DNA from: Muribaculaceae bacterium
GTDB taxonomy: Bacteria > Pseudomonadota > Alphaproteobacteria > Rs-D84
NCBI GenBank assembly: GCA_023665245.1
Contig: JAMPEH010000185.1
Span: 1-5,241 of the forward strand
Length of the DNA: 5,241 nt
Reading direction: 5' to 3'
How positions within the stretch are numbered: the stretch's first letter is position 1; each line of letters starts with the position of its first letter. Of the stretch, positions 1 to 4,314 are shown piece by piece. The translations under genes were made by a program, and so were the position numbers. The notes below the pieces were generated by a model. It was given only the letters and a program-made list of their open reading frames with translations. It was not told where the DNA came from and did no database searches.

Positions 1-16
1 TTTGGAGCATTTTGTA

Positions 17-59
17 TGCATCAAACGTAACAGAGAAGCCGAAGGCTGAACTGTTACGA
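17..59 (+). repeat. Dispersed palindromic repeat, copy 1
   Basis: This 43-bp element matches the reverse complement of 1578-1620 at 38 of 43 positions. The differences are AA versus GG at 24-25 and AGA versus TTC at 34-36. Its core (26-58) folds as a hairpin: an 8-bp outer stem CGTAACAG/CTGTTACG, three mismatches (34-36 against 48-50), then a 4-bp inner stem AGCC/GGCT around a GAA loop. It ends 22 nt before the csrA start, so it should sit in the csrA leader or just upstream. Weaker similarity to copy 2 continues left of position 17 (a GCATT block), so the element may run off the window edge. There is no U-run after the hairpin, so it is not an obvious terminator. Confidence 0.8.
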
Positions 60-81
60 GGAATGCAGGGAGGTATTCAAG

Positions 82-360
82 ATGCTGAGACTGACAGTGA
101 ACACGGAAGAATATCTGATGATCGGCGACGATATCAAAATCGTCTTTCTGGGAGGCTCCAGAAACCACACGCGCATCATGCTGGACATTCCAAAGGAATT
201 GAACGTGGTGCGCAGCAAGGTGCTCGAGGCAAACGCCGAGAGTCCCGCGGAGAAGGAGAAACTCGCGCACTACTACGCCGAGCCGGAACTGCCGGAGAGA
301 TACCGGAAGAAAAAAGTCCGCATCAACACCTCAGCCGCCAAGGCCAGGGAAAACAGATAG
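82..360 (+). CDS. csrA: Divergent CsrA family carbon storage / motility regulator
   Basis: This 92-aa protein aligns with CsrA without gaps over its core. MLRLTV gives strand 1, EEYLMIGDDIKIVFL is the conserved strand 2-3 block with the MIGD motif (13-16), TRIMLDIPKEL (30-40) follows, and V42-V43-R44 matches the RNA-contacting R44 of E. coli CsrA. CsrA dimers bind GGA-containing mRNA sites and usually block translation; in Firmicutes FliW antagonises it and flagellin is the classic target. Two points are unusual. The arginines normally at positions 6-7, which contribute to RNA binding, are V6-N7, with R3 nearby. The protein is also longer than the usual 60-75 aa, with a basic tail (RYRKKKVR, about 73-80). 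The start is supported by AGGGAGGT at 68-75. Flagellin follows 193 nt downstream on the same strand. fliW would be expected upstream but lies outside the window, if present. Confidence 0.9.
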   Translation: MLRLTVNTEEYLMIGDDIKIVFLGGSRNHTRIMLDIPKELNVVRSKVLEANAESPAEKEKLAHYYAEPELPERYRKKKVRINTSAAKARENR

Positions 361-390
361 CTTTCCGAAAAAGGCGGCGCATAACAAGGC

Positions 391-427
391 AATAACCCGG
401 AACAATCCTGGGGGTTTCGGGATTATT
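391..427 (+). other. Large hairpin in the csrA-fliC intergenic region
   Basis: AATAACCCGGAAC (391-403) pairs with GTTTCGGGATTATT (414-427). This gives a 13-bp stem with one bulged A (422), one G-U pair and a 10-nt loop (404-413). No T-run follows (the next bases are CAATAG), so it is probably not a simple intrinsic terminator. It could stabilise or insulate the flagellin mRNA, or be a processing site; that is inference. A second, smaller hairpin lies downstream (445-451 CTCGGCA with 464-470 TGCCGGG), so most of the leader upstream of the CsrA site looks folded. Confidence 0.6.
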
Positions 428-509
428 CAATAGAGACGGGCAGGCTCGGCAGAGCAAAACCATTGCCGGGATGCGATTCCGTTTCAGGAAACCAAACAAT
501 CCAAAAAAG

Positions 510-529
510 GCCGCAAAAGGATTTGCGGC
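510..529 (+). promoter_or_regulatory. CsrA-binding hairpin in flagellin leader (site 1)
   Basis: GCCGCAAA (510-517) and TTTGCGGC (522-529) form a perfect 8-bp stem, and the 4-nt loop is AGGA (518-521). A GGA displayed in the loop of a short stable hairpin, here in the context AAGGAT, is the hallmark of high-affinity CsrA sites. It lies 33 nt upstream of the flagellin start (loop GGA to ATG) and 23 nt (GGA to GGA) from a second GGA in the Shine-Dalgarno. That spacing suits one CsrA dimer bridging both sites, as described for B. subtilis hag. Binding itself is inferred. Confidence 0.75.
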
Positions 530-535
530 TGGCAA

Positions 536-547
536 ACACAAGGAGGT
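536..547 (+). promoter_or_regulatory. Flagellin Shine-Dalgarno overlapping CsrA-like site 2
   Basis: ACACAAGGAGGT contains the strong ribosome-binding site AAGGAGGT, 6 nt before the ATG at 554. It also matches the CsrA consensus RUACARGGAUGU at 10 of 12 positions. CsrA held here would cover the ribosome-binding site directly. The ribosome site is certain in practice. The CsrA role is inferred from the motif and from site 1. Confidence 0.7.
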
Positions 548-553
548 AAGATT

Positions 554-1504
554 ATGGTAGTACAACACAACATTACAGCGATGAATTCCAACAGAATGCT
601 TGGTCTGACGACGTCATCTCAGGCGAAATCAACCGAAAAGCTGTCTTCTGGCTACAAGATCAACCGCGCGGCTGACGATGCGGCAGGGCTGGCGATTTCC
701 GAGAAGATGAGACGTCAGGTGAGAGGCCTTACCCAGGCTTCCGCGAACGCTCAGGACGGTATCTCCTGCGTGCAGACGGCAGAGGGTGCTTTGACCGAAG
801 TGCACGATATGCTGCAGAGAATGAATGAGCTGGCAGTAAAAGGTGAGAACGGCACGCTGACAACGACAGACCGCGCGTACATCCATCAGGAAATCAAGCA
901 GCTGATGGACGAGGTGGATCGTGTTCGAAGCACGACGACCTTCAACGAGATGAGCCTGCTGGACGGCAACTTCACTGGGAAAGGGCTTCAGGTTGGCGCA
1001 GAGGCAGGCCAGCACATCGACATCGACATTCAGAATATGTCTATGGAGGGTCTGGCACAGGGAATCAGCAAGTTATACACAGACGTAAGCTATCGTCCAT
1101 TAGACGACAAGGGCGTTCCTCAGGACGAAGTAAAGTTGACTGCTGATAAGGCAGAAGAAATTCGTGCGAGATTCCAGGATGCTGATTTGACAACCGGCGA
1201 TAAAGATCTTGTCGCAACACAGAAGGATTTCAACTCCCTGAACGCATTCGTCAAGGGTGCGCTGGCGAGAGTATCCCAGCAGAGATCTGACCTCGGTGCT
1301 GTTCAGAACAGACTGGAGCACACGATCAACAACCTGGACAACGTTGTGGAGAACACCACGTCCGCGGAAGCGCAGATCCGCGACACCGATATCGCTACCG
1401 AGATGGTTCGCTACGCGAACAACAACATCTTGCAGCAGGCGGGCACATCCATGCTGTCTCAGGCAAACCAGTCCAACCAGCTGGCGCTGTCTCTGCTCGG
1501 TTAA
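554..1504 (+). CDS. fliC: Flagellin (filament protein), short-core type
   Basis: This 316-aa secreted subunit polymerises into the flagellar filament. The N-terminal D0/D1 region (about 1-140) carries HNITAMNSNRML, KLSSGYKINRAADDAAGLAISEKMR (29-53), VQTAEGALTEVHDMLQRMNELAVKGENG (73-100) and TTTFNEMSLLDG. The C-terminal D1/D0 region (about 225-316) carries LGAVQNRLEHTINNL, a DTDIATEMVRYANNNILQQ stretch and the terminal NQLALSLLG. Only about 80 residues separate them, so the surface D2/D3 domains are essentially missing. QRMNELAV matches the D1 segment that TLR5 recognises in other flagellins. Cys72 (GISCVQTAEG, usually Leu/Ala/Ser in the family) is the only cysteine seen. The variable part (about 1040-1230) uses more AT-rich codons than the conserved ends, which could mean mosaic origin. 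Translation is probably under CsrA control through 510-547. I could not find a convincing sigma-28 promoter, so co-transcription with csrA is possible. Confidence 0.97.
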   Translation: MVVQHNITAMNSNRMLGLTTSSQAKSTEKLSSGYKINRAADDAAGLAISEKMRRQVRGLTQASANAQDGISCVQTAEGALTEVHDMLQRMNELAVKGENGTLTTTDRAYIHQEIKQLMDEVDRVRSTTTFNEMSLLDGNFTGKGLQVGAEAGQHIDIDIQNMSMEGLAQGISKLYTDVSYRPLDDKGVPQDEVKLTADKAEEIRARFQDADLTTGDKDLVATQKDFNSLNAFVKGALARVSQQRSDLGAVQNRLEHTINNLDNVVENTTSAEAQIRDTDIATEMVRYANNNILQQAGTSMLSQANQSNQLALSLLG

Positions 1505-1543
1505 GGCAGGAGTTCGTTGCATAGTTGCAATGATTACCATAAG

Positions 1544-1578
1544 CGGCCGCGCTTCCCCAGGAGGCGCGGCTGTTTTTT
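1544..1578 (+). terminator. Strong intrinsic terminator of csrA-fliC
   Basis: The arms 1544-1556 and 1560-1572 pair over 13 positions, including the all-GC core GCCGCGC/GCGCGGC and two G-U pairs. They close a 3-nt loop and are followed at once by six T (1573-1578). It begins 40 nt after the flagellin stop, as expected for a highly expressed flagellin mRNA. Confidence 0.93.
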
Positions 1579-1620
1579 CGTAACAGTTCAGCCTTCGGCT
1601 GAACTGTTACGCCTGATGCA
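1578..1620 (-). repeat. Dispersed palindromic repeat, copy 2 (inverted to copy 1)
   Basis: The reverse complement of this segment matches 17-59 at 38 of 43 positions. Its core, 1579-1611, is a perfect 15-bp inverted repeat (arms 1579-1593 and 1597-1611) around a TTC loop, without the mismatches found in copy 1. It starts on the last T of the flagellin terminator tail, so two long hairpins stand back to back. The element may continue into the short repeats at 1621-1680. It resembles REP-like or MITE-like intergenic repeats; the class is not recognised. Confidence 0.82.
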
Positions 1621-1631
1621 CAATGCACATA

Positions 1632-1673
1632 ACTCGCAGAATCGCATACAGAGCGATTTTACTCGCGGAATCG
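1632..1673. repeat. Short direct repeats ACTCGCRGAATCG with internal inverted repeat
   Basis: ACTCGCAGAATCG (1632-1644) recurs as ACTCGCGGAATCG (1661-1673) with one difference, 29 bp apart. Between them AATCGC (1640-1645) pairs with GCGATT (1653-1658). The block directly follows repeat copy 2 and could be the other end of the same mobile intergenic element. No gene is seen between 1505 and 1737. Confidence 0.55.
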
Positions 1674-1682
1674 TGTAAGGAT

Positions 1683-1713
1683 GACTGTTGCGTTTTTTCA
1701 TATGAAAACAGTC
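1683..1713. repeat. Nested palindrome downstream of the 258-aa gene
   Basis: GACTGTT (1683-1689) and AACAGTC (1707-1713) are perfect inverted arms. Nested and overlapping is a second perfect palindrome, TTTTCATATGAAAA (1695-1708). It lies 25 nt beyond the stop of the - strand gene at 1738. It could be a weak transcript end for that gene, but no T-run follows on the - strand. A protein-binding site is equally possible. Confidence 0.4.
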
Positions 1714-1737
1714 TGTGCGGAAACTTTTGACATTTCC

Positions 1738-2514
1738 TCACCCGGCAAAGTGTTTGATCAGCGCAAGAACACTGTTGCTCAATACGCTCGTCAATGTACC
1801 GCTGCCGACGTCCTTCATAATGGCAGAAGCATTCTTCCGGGCAGCTTCCTCATTCCCCTTCTCGACGGCATCCGCCAGCCTCTCGAGCGCATCCGCAAGC
1901 TCCCGATTTCCCGCAGACTGGCTGCCGGCAGCCTCGCGCAGCTGTGCCGTTTCTGAGGCGTAATGGTTCTCAATATTGTTGACTGTAGCAGGTGCATGAA
2001 AAATCTGATTACCAATTTGCATATCCGTTATCTCCTCCGTCAAAAAAAGTGTTTCCCCGTTAAATTCTGCCTCATTTAAGACAAACTCCTCAGCATGTAC
2101 CTCCAGCCCTTTCTGCTTCGCGTTCTTTTCAAACGCGTTCCTGACACTCTTCACGCTCTCGCAGTAGGACATCAGATCCGTGAAGGTAATCTCCATCGTA
2201 ATGCCGCCGGACAACACCAGATTTATACAAGGTAAATCTTCGCCCCCGCAAAATTTCAGGGCAGCGTTCAGCGTCTCCGCCGTGTTCGCATCCTCGTCTG
2301 CTATTTCCGCAAAAGTGATAAACATCGAGGTTATCACGTCCAACGCCTTACCAAAGCCGCCTTTCTCCTTTGACTTTTTGACATACTGCGTACTGACCCC
2401 CGTAGAAAATACGGAAATGCTGTCAATGGCAATGGTATAACTTTCCCATTTGATAAAGTGGTCTGAGACGGTGAAGTTGATAAGGTTCGCTTTTCCATAG
2501 ATAAAATTGCTCAT
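1738..2514 (-). CDS. Hypothetical protein, 258 aa, with helical C-terminal module
   Basis: I do not recognise this family with certainty. The start is well supported by GGAGGGAGGGAG (2532-2521), 6 nt before the ATG. Residues 1-40 look beta-rich (KANLINFTVSDHF, YTIAIDSISVFSTG), in the style of small PH-like or DUF6232-like N-terminal domains. A helical stretch (55-90) and another strand pair (97-112) follow. Around 165-186 the motif MQIGNQIFHAPATVNNIENHY resembles the beta-strand linkers seen before helical tails in some bacterial conflict and regulatory proteins. The last 75 residues are helical: charged and heptad-like (RELADALERLADAVEKGNEEA), then a hydrophobic end (VLSNSVLALIKHF). No signal peptide or clear transmembrane segment is seen, so it is probably cytoplasmic. 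It is divergent from the lipoprotein gene, convergent with fliC, and has its own promoter, so it is likely monocistronic. Function is unknown. Confidence 0.85.
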   Translation of the reverse strand: MSNFIYGKANLINFTVSDHFIKWESYTIAIDSISVFSTGVSTQYVKKSKEKGGFGKALDVITSMFITFAEIADEDANTAETLNAALKFCGGEDLPCINLVLSGGITMEITFTDLMSYCESVKSVRNAFEKNAKQKGLEVHAEEFVLNEAEFNGETLFLTEEITDMQIGNQIFHAPATVNNIENHYASETAQLREAAGSQSAGNRELADALERLADAVEKGNEEAARKNASAIMKDVGSGTLTSVLSNSVLALIKHFAG

Positions 2515-2590
2515 ATTCCGCTCCCTCCCTCCGACTCACGGCGCCGCACCGTATTTTCTGAAAATTCTTCCGTCGATAGCTCTTTTTCTC

Positions 2591-2619
2591 ATAATAACAT
2601 AAAATTTTCAACGATTCAA
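2591..2619 (-). promoter_or_regulatory. Sigma-A-type promoter for the 258-aa gene
   Basis: Read on the - strand, TTGAAT (2619-2614), exactly 17 nt, then TATTAT (2596-2591) gives four of six -35 matches and five of six -10 matches at ideal spacing, in AT-rich DNA. Transcription would begin near 2584, leaving a leader of about 70 nt before the ATG at 2514. Confidence 0.65.
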
Positions 2620-2639
2620 CTATTTATATAATTTAGTTG
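2617..2639. promoter_or_regulatory. Inverted repeat overlapping the -35 box, possible operator
   Basis: CAACTA (2617-2622) and TAGTTG (2634-2639) are perfect inverted arms around an 11-nt AT-only centre. The left arm overlaps the -35 hexamer of the - strand promoter by three bases. The position suits a repressor or activator site, but no cognate regulator is visible. Confidence 0.35.
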
Positions 2640-2662
2640 TCGAAGTAGAAGAAACGTGATTG

Positions 2663-2764
2663 CTAGTGGCGGCTATTTCTTTTTCCCTTGTAAACCTGAT
2701 AAGTCAAATTAGCAAGGGCAGCAATGTGTATTCTAAATCAATATCGGAATTTTCGGCTTGTCAT
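2663..2764 (-). pseudogene. Remnant of a small holin-like (type I) toxin gene
   Basis: On the - strand, GGGAGGG (2776-2770) stands 5 nt before an ATG at 2764. That frame reads MTSRKFRY, a TGA stop (2740-2738), then FRIHIAALANLTYQVYKGKR and NSRH to a TAG at 2663. Small hydrophobic peptide toxins of the Firmicute holin-like group (Hol_Tox type) have this plan: strong ribosome site, about 30 residues, a hydrophobic middle, and an end of the YQ-x-x-KGK-basic kind, followed by a GCCGCC-rich tail. Here AATAGCCGCC is present, but the stop at codon 9 and a poor hydrophobic first half suggest decay. Inverted hexamers CCCTTG (2685-2690) and CAAGGG (2713-2718) lie inside. The assignment rests on remembered family pattern, so it is tentative. 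Chance similarity is the alternative. Confidence 0.35.
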
Positions 2765-2786
2765 AACATCCCTCCCGTGGCATACT
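2758..2786 (+). promoter_or_regulatory. Possible promoter for the lipoprotein gene
   Basis: TTGTCA (2758-2763), 17 nt, then CATACT (2781-2786) matches the sigma-A consensus at five of six and four of six positions. The predicted start near 2793 leaves a GC-rich leader of about 88 nt before 2881. The -35 box overlaps the start of the toxin remnant on the other strand. In the 366-bp gap 2515-2880 I see only these promoters, the inverted repeat and the remnant. Confidence 0.35.
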
Positions 2787-2880
2787 AATATACTGTCAGG
2801 CGGCGGTAATCTTTCCGGCAGGCAGGCGAGTCCGCCCGCGGAGCCGATCTGCCGCCATAAGGTCATTGATGGAGGAGATT

Positions 2881-4266
2881 ATGAAAAAGAATATTATCGG
2901 AAAAAGCGCATTCCGTGCCCTGCTGTTTGGCGCCGTGCTCTGCTGCACCGCGTGCGGGCAGGATGCGGGCACACAAGAACCAGCCGCCGAAAACGCGGCG
3001 GACAGTAATGTTTTCACAGAAAATGCAGCGGACATAGGAAAAGACGGCACGCAGGAACCCGCCGCCGGACAATCCGATCCTGACGGCTTTGCAGCGGCCG
3101 GCAGCGAAGAAAATGACACATCTGTCAGTGATGTAAAATCCAACATCACGATCACGATGCAGACGGAGACTCTCGACACGACCGGCGAGGACGGAACCGT
3201 CTATGTTTCCAGTACCTGTTCCTACCCTGTCGTCGCCATCGATGGAAACAGCGCTGCCGCCGCCAAGATTAACACGGATATCCGTGCCAGGATCGAGGCG
3301 TTCAAGGCGAATGACTCCGTCGAAAAAATGGCGGAAGAAGATTACGAATATCTCACCGCAGAATATCCCGATGAGGCATTCCCGGGCTATACGAACGACG
3401 TTGTTTTCAGCGTCAAGAGAGCTGACAGCAATGTCATTTCTTTTACCGTGCTCTCTTCCGCCTACACAGGCGGCGCCCACGGCAGCTACAGTACCAGCGG
3501 CTTAAACTACAACGCCAAGACGGGAGATCTGCTCGCCTTCGCCGAGCTGAGCGAGGACTCCAACGCCTTCCGGGAGGATACGCTCTCCTACAATCAGGCA
3601 CTGGCGCAGACCGAGCCCTACAGCGAGCGGATGTTCTCGGCGGAGGACGCCGCCAACGGCACGCTGGAATCCGTGCTGTACGCCGACGGCGCCTGGTATC
3701 TGTCCACCTCCGGCCTGGTCTTCATCAGCGACCCCTACGCGCTCGGTCCCTATGCCGCAGGAACCATCGAGTTTATCATTCCCTACAGCGAGCTCGCCGA
3801 TCTGGGATTCCAGCACGCCTATTCCTATCCGGGAAATTATGTCAGGAAACTGCAGGCAAAAGAAATCTGCCGCATTGATTTGAACGGAGACGGGCAGGAG
3901 GACTCCGTGCAATACTACACGGAGGATACGGAGGCCGCAGACGGCGCCTACGCCTCGCTCACGCATCTGCTGATCAACGAAATCGATTTTGCCGGGGAGG
4001 GCGACAGTGCGGACAGCGACGGCGTGCGGGCGCGTCTCGCCGAATATCTGTACGCGGACTTCGGCCTCTACGATCTCGTCCCAGACGACGGCTGTCTGGA
4101 AGTGATGTTTGTCGCCGGGGAGATGGAGGGCGACGACTACGTCTACTACAGCCATTTCTACCGCTACGGGCAGGACGGTTCCCTCACGTATCTGGGCCGG
4201 ACGGCGGGCGACGCCAACGACCCCACGGTAGACACCTCAGAGCTGACGATCGCCATCGAAGACTGA
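2881..4266 (+). CDS. Secreted lipoprotein with DUF4163/DUF3298 (RsiV-like) domains
   Basis: This 461-aa protein begins with a lipoprotein signal: basic MKKN, a hydrophobic run (about 11-20), and a lipobox-like CTAC ending at Cys25. It should therefore be anchored on the outer face of the membrane. A low-complexity linker (26-88, Ala/Glu/Asp rich, with TQEPAA at 31-36 and 57-62) follows. Residues about 90-200 resemble DUF4163. Residues about 195-310 carry DUF3298 hallmarks: YTGGAHG (195-201), the YALGPYAAG stretch (286-294) and a final FIIPYSEL (298-305). This pair also occurs in the anti-sigma factor RsiV and the deacetylase PdaC, but no cytoplasmic or catalytic domain is visible, so the role is unknown. 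Residues 333-341 (DLNGDGQED) form a DxNxDxxxD calcium-binding-type loop opening a C-terminal domain. The start at 2881 is preferred because GGAGGAG (2871-2877) sits just before it. It converges on the glycosyltransferase-like gene with a 48-bp gap that holds no clear terminator. Confidence 0.88.
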   Translation: MKKNIIGKSAFRALLFGAVLCCTACGQDAGTQEPAAENAADSNVFTENAADIGKDGTQEPAAGQSDPDGFAAAGSEENDTSVSDVKSNITITMQTETLDTTGEDGTVYVSSTCSYPVVAIDGNSAAAAKINTDIRARIEAFKANDSVEKMAEEDYEYLTAEYPDEAFPGYTNDVVFSVKRADSNVISFTVLSSAYTGGAHGSYSTSGLNYNAKTGDLLAFAELSEDSNAFREDTLSYNQALAQTEPYSERMFSAEDAANGTLESVLYADGAWYLSTSGLVFISDPYALGPYAAGTIEFIIPYSELADLGFQHAYSYPGNYVRKLQAKEICRIDLNGDGQEDSVQYYTEDTEAADGAYASLTHLLINEIDFAGEGDSADSDGVRARLAEYLYADFGLYDLVPDDGCLEVMFVAGEMEGDDYVYYSHFYRYGQDGSLTYLGRTAGDANDPTVDTSELTIAIED

Positions 4267-4314
4267 CACGAATGTCATATTCAAGCGCAGAAACCTCCCG
4301 CAGGCGGCCCTTTC

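Noticed and set aside
12..395. 127-codon frame overlapping csrA
   Set aside because: It runs through the palindromic repeat and csrA in another frame, with low-complexity Arg/Glu/Gly content and no ribosome site.
465..472. GCCGGGAT as a sigma-28 -10 element for flagellin
   Set aside because: Six of eight positions match, but no TAAA-like -35 element lies 14-17 nt upstream (the region reads GGCTCGG).
2423..2611. Small - strand frame overlapping the start of the 258-aa gene
   Set aside because: It begins upstream of the predicted transcription start of the promoter at 2591-2619 and has no ribosome site.
2866..2880. Upstream TTG start for the lipoprotein
   Set aside because: It would place the Shine-Dalgarno GGAGGAG inside the coding sequence and add acidic residues before the basic signal-peptide start. 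ATG at 2881 fits far better.
3502..4155. 217-codon open frame antisense to the lipoprotein gene
   Set aside because: It has no ribosome site and no recognisable motif. It is explained by GC-rich codons of the real gene on the other strand.
4264..4277. TGACA-CGAA-TGTCA hairpin at the lipoprotein stop codon
   Set aside because: The stem is only 5 bp, with no T-run after it, so it is too weak to call a terminator.
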